Below, piece after piece: positions 1 through 8,810 of a stretch of DNA of 64,000 nucleotides. The notes under the pieces are model-generated. The model searched no databases and was not told the origin of the DNA. It worked only from the letters and a program-made list of their open reading frames with translations. The stretch lies in assembly GCF_016863095.1 (NCBI RefSeq), contig NZ_BOOF01000013.1, positions 62,001 to 126,000 on the forward strand. The letters are read 5' to 3'. Positions within the stretch are counted from its first letter, which is position 1, and every line of letters starts with the position of its first letter. The position numbers and the translations under genes are program-made. The DNA comes from Microbispora siamensis. Its GTDB lineage: Bacteria; Actinomycetota; Actinomycetes; Streptosporangiales; Streptosporangiaceae.

Positions 1-22
1 GGGGGGACGATCGACTCGTGCG

Positions 23-1714
23 TCAGTCCAGGTAGTCGCGCAGCACCTGGGAACGGGAGGGGTGGCGCAGCTTCGACATGGTCTTGGACTCGATCTGGCG
101 GATCCGCTCGCGGGTCACGCCGTAGACCTTCCCGATCTCGTCCAGAGTCTTCGGCTGCCCGTCGGTGAGGCCGAACCGCATCGACACCACGCCCGCCTCC
201 CGCTCCGACAGCGTGTCGAGAACGGAGTGCAGCTGCTCCTGCAGCAGCGTGAAGCTGACGGCGTCGGCCGGGACGATGGCCTCGGAGTCCTCAATGAGGT
301 CGCCGAACTCGCTGTCGCCCTCCTCGCCCAGCGGAGTGTGCAGGGAGATCGGCTCGCGGCCGTACTTCTGCACCTCGATGACCTTCTCAGGGGTCATGTC
401 GAGCTCGCGGGCCAGCTCCTCCGGCGTGGGCTCGCGGCCGAGGTCCTGCAGCATCTGCCGCTGGACGCGGGCCAGCTTGTTGATCACCTCGACCATGTGG
501 ACCGGGATGCGGATGGTCCGCGCCTGGTCGGCCATGGCCCGGGTGATCGCCTGCCGGATCCACCAGGTGGCGTACGTGGAGAACTTGTAGCCCTTGGTGT
601 AGTCGAACTTCTCGACCGCGCGGATCAGGCCCAGGTTGCCCTCCTGGATCAGGTCCAGGAACAGCATGCCGCGGCCGGTGTACCGCTTGGCCAGCGAGAC
701 CACGAGGCGGAGGTTGGCCTCCAGCAGGTGGTTCTTGGCGCGGTGGCCGTCCTCGGCGATCCACTCCAGCTCGGCGCGGACGTCGACGGGCAGGCTGTCG
801 GCCTCCTGGGCGAGCTGCTCCTCGGCGAACAGGCCGGCCTCGATCCGCTTGGCGAGCTCGACCTCCTGCTCGGCGTTGAGGAGCGGCACCTTGCCGATCT
901 GCTTGAGGTAGTCCTTCACCGGGTCGGCGGTGGCGCCGGCCGCCGCGACCTGGGCGACGGGCGCGTCGTCATCGTCGTCGGTGAGGATCAGCACCTCGTC
1001 CTCGGACTGGGCGAGCGCCTCGGCCTTGGGCTCGTCGCCGTCGGCCTCCCCTTCGGCCTCGGTGTCGGAGTCCTCGGTCTCCACCTCGGCGTCGATCTCG
1101 ACGTCCTCGACCTCGAGGTCGAAGTCCTCGATGTCGACGTCACCTTCGAGGTCGATGTCCTCGTCGTCCTCGGCGAGGTCGGCGGACTTCGGCTTGGTGT
1201 CGGCCTTGGGCGCCTTGGCCTCGGGACCCGTGGTGGGGGCCTCCGGCTTGACGGGCGCGGCCTTCTTCGGCGGAGCAGGCTTGGCCGGAGCCTTGGCCGC
1301 GGCCGGCTTGGCGGCGGGCGGCGCGGGCTTGGCCGGGGCGGGCTTCTTCGGCGCCGGCTTGGCGGCCGGCGCGGAGTCGGTCACCACGGCGGTCACGGTC
1401 TCCGGCTGCGACTCCTTGGCCGCTGCGGATTTGGTGGTCTTCTTGACGGGCGCGGTGGTGCGGCGCTTGGCTTGACCTCGAGAACGCTTGGGAGCCGCGG
1501 AGTCGGCGGCCGTCACCACGACGGTCACACCCTCCTTGCTGAGGCTGCGCAGGAATCCAGCGGCTTGCGACATCGGGATGTCCGCTTCCTCGAAGGCCTT
1601 GCGGACATCCTCGGACTCGAGGAAACCCTGCGAGCGCCCACGCTCGAGGAGCTGCTGAATCACTGGCTCGTTCAGCTCCGACGGCTTCGAGCGAGTCGAA
1701 CTTGCAGGCGACAC
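23..1714 (-). CDS. hrdB: Principal RNA polymerase sigma factor (HrdB/SigA, sigma-70 group 1)
   Basis: Directs RNA polymerase to housekeeping promoters. From the chosen start the protein is 563 residues. Region 1.2 begins near residue 264 ([11 protein letters not shown]), region 2 spans about 334-403 ([18 protein letters not shown], then the [11 protein letters not shown] melting motif), and region 4 about 497-555 with the helix-turn-helix [12 protein letters not shown]. The first 263 residues are a low-complexity extension, Ala/Lys/Pro-rich and then strongly acidic, as in other actinobacterial HrdB proteins. The open frame extends upstream to 1816, but the GTG at 1714 is preferred: GAGAGG lies five bases before it, and its N-terminus resembles the known HrdB start. 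The SpoIIE phosphatase gene lies upstream on the same strand. Function is very secure; the start is inferred. Confidence 0.97.
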   Translation of the reverse strand: MSPASSTRSKPSELNEPVIQQLLERGRSQGFLESEDVRKAFEEADIPMSQAAGFLRSLSKEGVTVVVTAADSAAPKRSRGQAKRRTTAPVKKTTKSAAAKESQPETVTAVVTDSAPAAKPAPKKPAPAKPAPPAAKPAAAKAPAKPAPPKKAAPVKPEAPTTGPEAKAPKADTKPKSADLAEDDEDIDLEGDVDIEDFDLEVEDVEIDAEVETEDSDTEAEGEADGDEPKAEALAQSEDEVLILTDDDDDAPVAQVAAAGATADPVKDYLKQIGKVPLLNAEQEVELAKRIEAGLFAEEQLAQEADSLPVDVRAELEWIAEDGHRAKNHLLEANLRLVVSLAKRYTGRGMLFLDLIQEGNLGLIRAVEKFDYTKGYKFSTYATWWIRQAITRAMADQARTIRIPVHMVEVINKLARVQRQMLQDLGREPTPEELARELDMTPEKVIEVQKYGREPISLHTPLGEEGDSEFGDLIEDSEAIVPADAVSFTLLQEQLHSVLDTLSEREAGVVSMRFGLTDGQPKTLDEIGKVYGVTRERIRQIESKTMSKLRHPSRSQVLRDYLD

Positions 1715-1932
1715 GAACACCTCTCGAACGAACGCATGGCGAGAATGGACCCAGGTGCTTCTTCTTTTCCGGTGGTGAGGTCGCGCAGACCGCGACATGC
1801 CATTGTGGCACGCCACGGTACGTGATACGGCCGCGTCCCGCCGGTTGCTCCTCCACCCTAGGCCGACCGAGACACTAGTGCGTACGGAAGGAGGTCACTG
1901 ATACCCGAAAGCAACCGTTATGACTGTTTCAT

Positions 1933-4014
1933 TCAGTCACTCTTCGTGGCCGGTGGAACGTGGACCGCGAGTACCGTTACGTCATCATCCTGTTCATACC
2001 CGGACAGCATGTGGTCCACCAGGAAATCGAGCAGCATATTCGGGCTGCTCAGGACCTCCGGGGGCGCTTCGGCCACGACGGACGAAAGCTCCCTGAGCCC
2101 GGCGTCCAGCCCGCGCTTGCGGTTCTCCACCAGACCGTCCGAGTACAGAACGGCGGTGTGACCCGGCGGCACGCAGAACCGGAACTGCTTGCGGCTCGTG
2201 GCCCAGCCGAGCGGGGTGCCCGGCTCGGTCTCGTGCAGCAGCCCGACGCCCTGCGGCGAGACCAGCAGCGGCGGCGGGTGACCGGCCAGGGCCAGCGTGC
2301 CCTCCCCGGTCCCGGGTTCGACGACCATGTACGCCAGGGTGGTGACCTGCTCCTCCTCCTCGGTCGCCTCGAAGACGCGGTCGAGCCCCGTCAGCACCGC
2401 GGCCGGGGGCGGGTTGGTCAGCGCGAGGGCCCGCATCGCGTTGCGGATCCGGCCCATGCCGGCGGCGGCCTTGACGCCCTTGCCCATGACGTCGCCCACC
2501 ACGGCGGCCACCCGGCCGTCCTGCAGGACGAACGCGTCGTACCAGTCGCCGCCCACCTGCACGTGACGCGAACCGCTGCGGAAGCGGTGGGCCAGCATCA
2601 GGCCCCGCACCACCGGCAGGCGGTCGGGCAGCAGGCTGCGCTGCAGCGTCTCGGCCGTCTTGTGCTCGCGCTCGAACAGCGTGGCCCGCTCGACCGCGAG
2701 GGCGCACTGCCCGGCGAGGGCCTCCAGGAAGACGCCGTCCTCCTGGGAGATCTTCTGGGTCCGCGTGAACGAGAACCGCAGCGCGCCGAGCGCCCGCCCG
2801 GCCGCCAGCAGCGGGAGGCCCACCCAGGCCCGCTCGTCCGTCTGGGCGAGGAAGCCGGAGATCTGCGCCTCGTCGGCGCCGGCGTCCACGAGCTGGGCAC
2901 GCAGGCTGTCGGGCGACTCGGCGAAGACCGGGCGGCGGCTGTTGACCGCCATCGTCATCACGTTGGGGTTCGCGAGGTCGATCTCCTCGCCCCGGGTGTC
3001 CGGGGTGCCGCCGCTGCTGATCAGCTTCAGCGTGGCCCGGTCCAGGTCGAGCAGGGCCACGGACGAGTGGTCGGCGGCGAGGGCCGTACGGCCGACGTCG
3101 ATGATGACCTGCACCACCTGCTCGACCGTGAGCGCCTCGGCGAGCTGGGCGGTCGCGCCCTGGAGGCGGGCGGTGCGCAGCGCGGCGGCGCCGAGCTGGT
3201 CGGTGAGGCGCCCGCGCATCTCCTCGGCCTCACGCTGCGGCGTGACGTCCGTGTTCGCCCCGACCCACTCCACCACACGGCCGTGCCTGATGATCGGCAC
3301 GGCCCGGACCTCGAAGTGCCGGTAGCCGCTGGCCCGGGTGCGCACCCGGTAGCTCCACTCGAACATCGTCCGGCCGCGCAGCGCCTCGCGCCACGCCTCC
3401 TCGGTGCCGGGACGGTCGTCGGGGTGCACCGCGTCCAGCCAGCCGTGCGCGAGGTACTCCTCCAGGCCCTGGCCGGTGATGGCCCGCCACTGGGGCGCGT
3501 CCTCGGCCACCGCGCCGCTGGGCGAGGTGATCCACACCAGCTGCTGCTGCGACTCCACGAGCGAGCGGTAGCGCTCCTCGCTGCGCTCCAGCACCTCCTC
3601 GTTCAGCTGCCGCTCGGTCACGTCGACCCCGAAGAGCGCCGTCCCGACGACGCCGTCGTCGCCGTGCATCGGGAAGAACGACACCGTCCAGTGACGGGTG
3701 TCGCCGTTCTCGGCGCGGGTCCTGATCCGCTGGTCGGTGACCGGCAGCGCCTCGTCGGCGATCCGGCGCAGCGCCGTCTCGATCAGGGTGGTCAGGTCGG
3801 CCGGCAGCAGCTCGGCCGGTTGGCGGTCAAGATGCAACTCGACAGGGTGGCCGGTCAGCTCGGTAAAGGTGGAGTTGACTCGGACGAAACGCCCATCCGG
3901 GTCGAAAAACGCGAAGGCAAACGGCGCCTCCGACATCAGGCCTCTGAAGAGGTCGGAGTCTGATATGTCCAAACCGGGCTCCCGGGGCCGGGGCACGGAG
4001 GTTTCGGCGCTCAT
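1933..4014 (-). CDS. PAS-PAS-GAF-SpoIIE (PP2C-type) serine phosphatase
   Basis: Predicted cytosolic RsbU-like phosphatase of 693 residues. Such proteins usually dephosphorylate an anti-sigma-factor antagonist in a partner-switching cascade. Domain order: PAS at about 20-130 (ends GVDVTERQ), PAS at about 150-260 (ends GANTDVTPQREAEE), GAF at about 285-440, and SpoIIE phosphatase from about 480 to the end. Metal-binding motifs are visible: GGDWYDAF, VGDVMGKG, YSDGLVENR and DDDVTVLAVHV. There are no membrane segments. ATG 4014 is chosen because GGAGG lies eight bases upstream; the open frame continues to 4113 without a better site. No anti-sigma or antagonist gene is adjacent, so the target is unknown. 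The position just upstream of hrdB on the same strand is notable, but coupling is not shown. Confidence 0.93.
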   Translation of the reverse strand: MSAETSVPRPREPGLDISDSDLFRGLMSEAPFAFAFFDPDGRFVRVNSTFTELTGHPVELHLDRQPAELLPADLTTLIETALRRIADEALPVTDQRIRTRAENGDTRHWTVSFFPMHGDDGVVGTALFGVDVTERQLNEEVLERSEERYRSLVESQQQLVWITSPSGAVAEDAPQWRAITGQGLEEYLAHGWLDAVHPDDRPGTEEAWREALRGRTMFEWSYRVRTRASGYRHFEVRAVPIIRHGRVVEWVGANTDVTPQREAEEMRGRLTDQLGAAALRTARLQGATAQLAEALTVEQVVQVIIDVGRTALAADHSSVALLDLDRATLKLISSGGTPDTRGEEIDLANPNVMTMAVNSRRPVFAESPDSLRAQLVDAGADEAQISGFLAQTDERAWVGLPLLAAGRALGALRFSFTRTQKISQEDGVFLEALAGQCALAVERATLFEREHKTAETLQRSLLPDRLPVVRGLMLAHRFRSGSRHVQVGGDWYDAFVLQDGRVAAVVGDVMGKGVKAAAGMGRIRNAMRALALTNPPPAAVLTGLDRVFEATEEEEQVTTLAYMVVEPGTGEGTLALAGHPPPLLVSPQGVGLLHETEPGTPLGWATSRKQFRFCVPPGHTAVLYSDGLVENRKRGLDAGLRELSSVVAEAPPEVLSSPNMLLDFLVDHMLSGYEQDDDVTVLAVHVPPATKSD

Positions 4015-4191
4015 GGTCGGCACCTCCGTCGCGTGCCAGCGTCTCCCACGAGGCACATCTCCATAACTGTGATTGGTAGCGCAGATCTGCCCTACATCAT
4101 GGGCGATCGGCATGCGCGGACGGAAGCCCCGCCCGCCATGCGGTCAACGCATCCTGTCAAAAGACCGGCGTCTCGCGCAGGAAGATCCGGC

Positions 4192-4758
4192 CTACTTCTT
4201 GGCCGCCCGCTTCGCTTCCTGCTTGGTCGCGCGGACCAGCTGCAGGCTCTCGGCGTCCACGACGTCGGCCACCGACCGGTGCACCCCCTCCTCGCCGTAC
4301 GGCCCGGCCGCCTCGCGCCAGCCGTCCGGGCGCACGCCGCACTGCTTGCCCAGCAGGGCCAGGAAGATCTGGGCCTTCTGCCGGCCGAATCCGGGGAGGG
4401 CCAGCAGCCGGCGCAGGAGCTCGGCGCCGTCGCGGACATCCTCCCATACCTTCTCGGCCGAGCCATCGTAGTGCTCGACGAGATAGGTCGCGAGCGCCTG
4501 GACGCGGGCCGCCATCGCCTTCGGATAGCGGTGGACGGCGGGCGTCGCCGCGAGCAGGGCCGCGAACTGGTCAGGATCATAGGAGGCGATCTCACGCGCG
4601 TCCAGGTCGCGGCCGAGCCGGTCGGCGATCGCGTGGGGGCCCGCGAAGGCCCGCTCGAGCGGCACCTGCTGGTCGAGCAGCATGCCGATGAGCAGTGCGA
4701 GGGGGCTGCGGCCGAGCAGCTCGTCGGCCTCGGGATCCTGGGCGAGCCGGATACGCAT
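4192..4758 (-). CDS. HhH-GPD family base-excision DNA repair protein
   Basis: Probable small DNA glycosylase-like protein of 188 residues. The HhH-GPD core is recognisable: an N-terminal helix with LIGMLLDQQVPLERAF, the helix-hairpin-helix LPGFGRQKA at about 121-129, and a following Asp in RPDGW (about 145) where the family keeps its catalytic Asp. The C-terminus is a short Lys/Ala tail. It belongs to a group of short actinobacterial HhH-GPD proteins that lack the iron-sulphur cluster of EndoIII/MutY, and no C-terminal Cys cluster is present here. The substrate lesion is unknown. ATG 4758 gives the family-like start MRIRLAQDPEADELL; the longer frame to 4878 would overlap the divergent promoter at 4793-4820. 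Confidence 0.85.
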   Translation of the reverse strand: MRIRLAQDPEADELLGRSPLALLIGMLLDQQVPLERAFAGPHAIADRLGRDLDAREIASYDPDQFAALLAATPAVHRYPKAMAARVQALATYLVEHYDGSAEKVWEDVRDGAELLRRLLALPGFGRQKAQIFLALLGKQCGVRPDGWREAAGPYGEEGVHRSVADVVDAESLQLVRATKQEAKRAAKK

Positions 4759-4792
4759 GGGTTCAGCTTCCCACGCGGCGGCCCGCGAAGGG

Positions 4793-4820
4793 TTGACACC
4801 GCCGGGGAAAGAGGTGGAAT
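4793..4820 (+). promoter_or_regulatory. Candidate housekeeping promoter for the 4860 gene
   Basis: A perfect -35 box TTGACA at 4793-4798 is followed after 16 bases by TGGAAT at 4815-4820, a partial -10 match. A start near 4827 would leave about 30 bases of leader before the ATG at 4860. The -35 match is strong and the -10 is weak, so this is a candidate only. Confidence 0.4.
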
Positions 4821-4859
4821 AAGGGGCGGCAGGTCCCCATTCAGCGAGGAATGCAGTCC

Positions 4860-5114
4860 ATGCCCGTACTCGCAGCACTGATCAGTGGCGGCCCATCACC
4901 GGAGCCGGGTCTTCGTGAACCGGCGGAACTCGTGACCCACCGGCTGGCCGCGGAATTCCTGACCGTCCCCCTTTCCGCAGTCGCCCGCTGCGTCACCGAC
5001 GCCTGGGCCTGCGGCGAGCACCTGGGGCTCGACGTCACTCCGGAGATCGTCGAGCGGGTCGCCCGGGAACGCCTCCTGGCTCTGGTCAACTCGGCGCCGC
5101 CTTCCCGGAGGTGA
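4860..5114 (+). CDS. Small conserved actinobacterial protein, possible three-helix-bundle domain
   Basis: Predicted cytosolic protein of 84 residues. It looks entirely helical, with LVTHRLAAEFL, VARCVTDAWACGEHL and TPEIVERVARERLLAL in series. This resembles the short DUF3562-type three-helix-bundle dimerisation proteins of actinomycetes; the assignment rests on pattern memory and is only moderate. Two in-frame ATGs exist, at 4851 and 4860. GAGGA abuts the first and sits nine bases before the second, so 4860 is preferred. It is transcribed divergently from the HhH-GPD gene, apparently from the TTGACA promoter at 4793. The function is not known. Confidence 0.7.
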   Translation: MPVLAALISGGPSPEPGLREPAELVTHRLAAEFLTVPLSAVARCVTDAWACGEHLGLDVTPEIVERVARERLLALVNSAPPSRR

Positions 5115-5276
5115 GGCGCCCCGCGGCGCTCGCGCGGCCGTCGCCCCGGCCCGCCGCCGTACGGCGGGAGAGGTTGGGACGGCAGATAACGGGGAAGTCA
5201 CCGGGCCGTGTTCCTGATGCCCTTCGCGGCGGGAATGCGAGAAGGTGGTCACCGTGAGCGAGCGGAGCGAGATCTC

Positions 5277-6842
5277 GTGAGTCGCCGGCGCCGACGTGAC
5301 CCCCGGGAGACCCGGCCGCCGGACGACGTGTTCGCGGAGATGCTGCTGGCGGCCAGGGAGCTGCTCGCCGTGCGCAGCCCGCTCGACGCCGAGCTCATGG
5401 TCTCCGACATGCTCGGCGCGTGGTGGGGCAGGCGGCTGCGCGGCGGCGACGTCGAGCAGATCCTCGGCGAGGGCCTGGTGGACTACGCGGCCAAGGCCGG
5501 CACGCCGGCCGCGCTCACCCTGCTCATCTCCGTCGCCTACCTCGGCACCGCCCGCCAGGCGGCCAAGGCGGAGGGCGCGGCGCTCGCGCTGATGGAGTCC
5601 GACGTCGCCCGGCCCCGCTGGGCGGACCGCGTCGGCGCCGTCAAGCCGACCGGCAGCTACGTCTCCAGGGACGTGTACGGCGACCAGGACACGGTCGTGT
5701 GCACGTTCGCCTACAACGGCGAGGACAGGCACGCGCTGGTCGTGGTCGTCGACTACAACATGGGCGGCATGGCCCGCGACGCCTGGGTGTCGTCACAGGT
5801 CGACAAGCTGCTGGAGCAGGCCAGGCTGGAGGCGGCGGGCAACGCGCTGCTGCGGTTCGAGGAGCTGGAGCCGCAGCAGGCGCGGGCGCTGCTGGAGTTC
5901 GCGATGAAGGCGACCCGGGCCGCCGCGCACGGCCGCACGGGCCCGAAGCTGGTGAGCGACAGCTACAGCGCCTACCACGCGTTCGCGCGGGCGCGCGTGA
6001 AGGCGCTGCCGCCCGGGCGGATGCGGCCCGCCCCCGCGCACACCGAGGCCCCCTACAGCCGCGACCGCCGGGCGATGCTGGCGGCCGAGTTCCTCGCCTC
6101 GGACGCGGCGGAGAACCTGTCGGACCCCTCGGCCGCCTCCCGGTGCGCCGACCACATCATCGACTACGGCTGCGACCAGGACTTCGGCCGGCCGATGCGG
6201 GTGAGCCCGACCAAGTGCGAGACGTTCCTGCTCGACTGGCTGCCGCGCAAGGTCCTGCTCACCCCGGCGGAGCAGGACGCCATGCCGCACGTGCTGTCGG
6301 CGTGGGTGCGTTTCGCCGGCCCCCGGATCGATCTGCCCGACGAGGGCGTACGGGCGACGCTCGACGCGGTCTGGGAGGCGACGGCCCGCTTCACCGAGGC
6401 CTACCGGGACCCGGCCACCTTCGGGCTCGACCGCTCTCTCGTGGAACGGCTGCTGCCCGACGGCGACCTGTCCGCGCTGGCCCGGCGCGCGTTCGCGTTC
6501 CCCCTGCTGCAGGGCATGCGCGGCTCGACCAACCTCGACCTGCTGAACCCGGCGGACGAGGCCGACCGGCGCATCCTGCTGGAGATCGACCACGCCGACG
6601 AGCTGGGCCGTCCGGACCTGGAGGAGCACCTCGCCTGGCACGAGGAGATCGCGGGCCGGCTGTGGGTCGGCGACCCGCCGCAGCTGTGGGAGGCCGCCCA
6701 GCGCCTGATCGACCTGGGGCACGACCGGCACGACGTGCTGCACGTCCTCATCGAGATCGCCGAACGGATCGGCGACCATCCGGACGAGCTGGCCGCCGCC
6801 CTGGACGACATCGCCGACATCCCGGACGAACCTCCGGCCTGA
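5277..6842 (+). CDS. Conserved hypothetical protein (521 residues)
   Basis: I do not recognise this family. The protein is soluble, with no signal peptide or membrane segment. An N-terminal helical part (about 20-110) contains repeated Ala-rich helices. A short mixed region at about 125-170 (GSYVSRDVYGDQDTVVCTF, then HALVVVVDYNMGGM) reads like a beta-rich core around a conserved-looking Asp-Tyr-Asn. A long helical C-terminal half follows, ending in an acidic tail. The coding pattern is clean third-position GC throughout. GTG 5277 is chosen because GGAGCGAG lies shortly before it; the open frame begins at 5208 with a poor N-terminus. The direct repeat-like string GAGCGAGCGGAGCGAG sits just upstream. 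No operon partner is evident. Confidence 0.75.
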   Translation: MSRRRRRDPRETRPPDDVFAEMLLAARELLAVRSPLDAELMVSDMLGAWWGRRLRGGDVEQILGEGLVDYAAKAGTPAALTLLISVAYLGTARQAAKAEGAALALMESDVARPRWADRVGAVKPTGSYVSRDVYGDQDTVVCTFAYNGEDRHALVVVVDYNMGGMARDAWVSSQVDKLLEQARLEAAGNALLRFEELEPQQARALLEFAMKATRAAAHGRTGPKLVSDSYSAYHAFARARVKALPPGRMRPAPAHTEAPYSRDRRAMLAAEFLASDAAENLSDPSAASRCADHIIDYGCDQDFGRPMRVSPTKCETFLLDWLPRKVLLTPAEQDAMPHVLSAWVRFAGPRIDLPDEGVRATLDAVWEATARFTEAYRDPATFGLDRSLVERLLPDGDLSALARRAFAFPLLQGMRGSTNLDLLNPADEADRRILLEIDHADELGRPDLEEHLAWHEEIAGRLWVGDPPQLWEAAQRLIDLGHDRHDVLHVLIEIAERIGDHPDELAAALDDIADIPDEPPA

Positions 6843-7005
6843 CGCCGGGAGCGCCTCTGATCCGCCGCACCGTGCGCGGCGGCGGACCGCGGCGTGGCGA
6901 TCGGCGCGCAGGTCTCCTGAGCCGTTCACGTGACCCTCAGGACCGCGGGCGGGCACGCGCCGCCGGTCCCGGCCGGCTCGCCGGAGGCGGCCCGCCTGCG
7001 GCCGT

Positions 7006-8709
7006 TCAGGAGGCGTAGCCGATGTCCTCATACCTGAGGTCGAAGAACCCGTTGGCCCCGATGTTGGCCAGCGTGGACCGCACGGCCACGCCCTGCGGGC
7101 ACTGGTAGAGCGGCAGCACGTTGACCTTCTTCCAGACCAGCCGGTCGGCCTCGTTCAGCAGGCCGGGCACCTTGTCGAGGTCGAGCGTGCTGCCGGCGCG
7201 GTACATGGCCTCGTCGATCTGCTTGCTCCCGCTGCGCCCGAGGTTGGAGTACCACTCGACGTCGTCGCCCCGGCCGCCGCTCTCGCCGTCCGCGTAGATG
7301 TCGAAGGCGCTCGACACCGGGAACGGCGTGCTCGGGTAGGCGAAGGCGGTGATGTCGAAGTCGCCAGGGATGAGGTGCTTGCCGAAGAAGTCGTCGAAGG
7401 GCACCTTGCGCACGTCGACCCGGATGCCGACGCGCTGGAGCATCTGCCGGGCGACGTCGGCCTCGACGCCGCTCATGACGATGCCGTCGGGGACGACGAA
7501 GCGCAGCGTGAGCGGTTTGCCGTTCTTCACGCGGGTCTTGCCCGACAGCTTCCAGCCCGCCTGGTCGAGCAGCCGCCCGGCCCGCTTCGGGTCGTACGCG
7601 CCGATCGACCCCGCATTGGCGTGGTAGCCGTACTGGCTGTTCATGAGGAAGTGGTTGTCCAGCGTCACGGTCGGCCAGCCGAGGCCCTTGAGGTCCACCT
7701 GCATGAGACCGCGGCGGTCGAGCGCCGCCGCGACGGCCTCGCGCACCCTCGCGTCGGCCAGGACCGGGCTCTCCCCGTTGAAGGTGAGCTGCCGGTACTG
7801 CGTGCCCGCGGCCTGCCGGACCACGGCGTCCCACGCCTCCCTGACCCGCGCGTAGTCGTCGGAGGACGGGCCCACCTCGAAGACGTCCACGTCCCCCTTG
7901 GTGAACGCGTGCACCATCTGGTCGGGACGCACGGCCCGGAACACGATGCTGTCCAGCTTGGCCCGGTTGCCCCACCAGGCGGGATTGCGGGTGAGCGTGA
8001 CCGTCCTGCCCTTGACGTCGAGGCGCTCCACGCGGAACGGCCCCGCGGTCACCGGGATGCGGTTGATCCAGTCGGCGTCGAACGCCGCCGCGGTCGCGTT
8101 GGTGGTGCTGGGATACAGCGGCGTGAACAGGGCCTGCCACTCGTTGAACGGCTGGGCGAGGGTGACCACCACCTCGCGGTCGCTCGCCCCCCTGGCCACG
8201 CTCTGGATGTTCTCGTACGCGATGGTCGAGTCGACCCGGTAGTCCCGGTCGCGGCCGCTCATGGCCTTCCACTGCGCGGCGAAGTCCGTCCAGGTGATCG
8301 GCCTGCCGTCCGACCACTTCGCCTTGGGGTTGATGGAGTAGGTGATGACCTGCCGGGGGGAGGTCGCGGTGATCCTGGCGTTGGTCACGTAGTCGGTGTC
8401 GAGGGTCAGCCGCCCCCGCTCGTCCGACCGGAACGTGCGGGGCATCAGCGCGTCCGTCACCGCCTTGACGGCGGTGCTGTCGCCGTCGACGTGGTTGCGG
8501 TTCCACTGGGTCGGGAAGTCGGTGAGCCCCCACCGGAGCGTGCCGCCATCCTTGACCTTGTCCCGGGCCAGCGGGCTGATGTCGTACGCCTTGACCGGGG
8601 AGGGGGCGAGCCCGCTGTCCGGTTCACCCGGCCCCCGCTGCACGCCGCAGGCACCGGCGGCCCACAGAGCGGCCAGTGCGGCCAGGGCAACCGGCCATCG
8701 TGCTCTCAC
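7006..8709 (-). CDS. ABC transporter substrate-binding lipoprotein, peptide/nickel type (SBP_bac_5)
   Basis: Predicted membrane-anchored oligopeptide-binding protein of 567 residues. A basic N-terminus (VRARW) and hydrophobic stretch lead to an AAGAC lipobox, so maturation as a lipoprotein is likely. The body carries DppA/OppA family features: TLRWGLTDFPTQWN, ITYSINPKAKWSDGRPITWTDF, and VREAVAAALDRRGLMQ in the hinge/second lobe. GTG 8709 is preferred because GGAG lies eight bases upstream, and the alternative start at 8769 would bury the signal peptide. No permease or ATPase genes are adjacent on either side, so this is an orphan binding protein; its transporter, if any, is outside the window. 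Confidence 0.9.
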   Translation of the reverse strand: MRARWPVALAALAALWAAGACGVQRGPGEPDSGLAPSPVKAYDISPLARDKVKDGGTLRWGLTDFPTQWNRNHVDGDSTAVKAVTDALMPRTFRSDERGRLTLDTDYVTNARITATSPRQVITYSINPKAKWSDGRPITWTDFAAQWKAMSGRDRDYRVDSTIAYENIQSVARGASDREVVVTLAQPFNEWQALFTPLYPSTTNATAAAFDADWINRIPVTAGPFRVERLDVKGRTVTLTRNPAWWGNRAKLDSIVFRAVRPDQMVHAFTKGDVDVFEVGPSSDDYARVREAWDAVVRQAAGTQYRQLTFNGESPVLADARVREAVAAALDRRGLMQVDLKGLGWPTVTLDNHFLMNSQYGYHANAGSIGAYDPKRAGRLLDQAGWKLSGKTRVKNGKPLTLRFVVPDGIVMSGVEADVARQMLQRVGIRVDVRKVPFDDFFGKHLIPGDFDITAFAYPSTPFPVSSAFDIYADGESGGRGDDVEWYSNLGRSGSKQIDEAMYRAGSTLDLDKVPGLLNEADRLVWKKVNVLPLYQCPQGVAVRSTLANIGANGFFDLRYEDIGYAS

Positions 8710-8810
8710 GTGCTTCTCCGATCCTCCAGCTACCTTGCGCAGTCGATTAGTAGCAGGAAGTGACGGCATGCGGCCATCGGGACACGCGTCCGGGGGGTTT
8801 CCCTACGACA

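Noticed and set aside
62-1825. Long open frame antisense to hrdB
   Set aside because: Its amino-acid content (Leu/Gly/Arg-rich, no domains) is that of an antisense shadow of GC-rich coding DNA; the minus strand is clearly hrdB.
5255-5272. GAGCGAGCGGAGCGAG as a specific regulatory site
   Set aside because: Strings of this kind are common in GC-rich actinobacterial DNA; no second copy or symmetry supports a function here.
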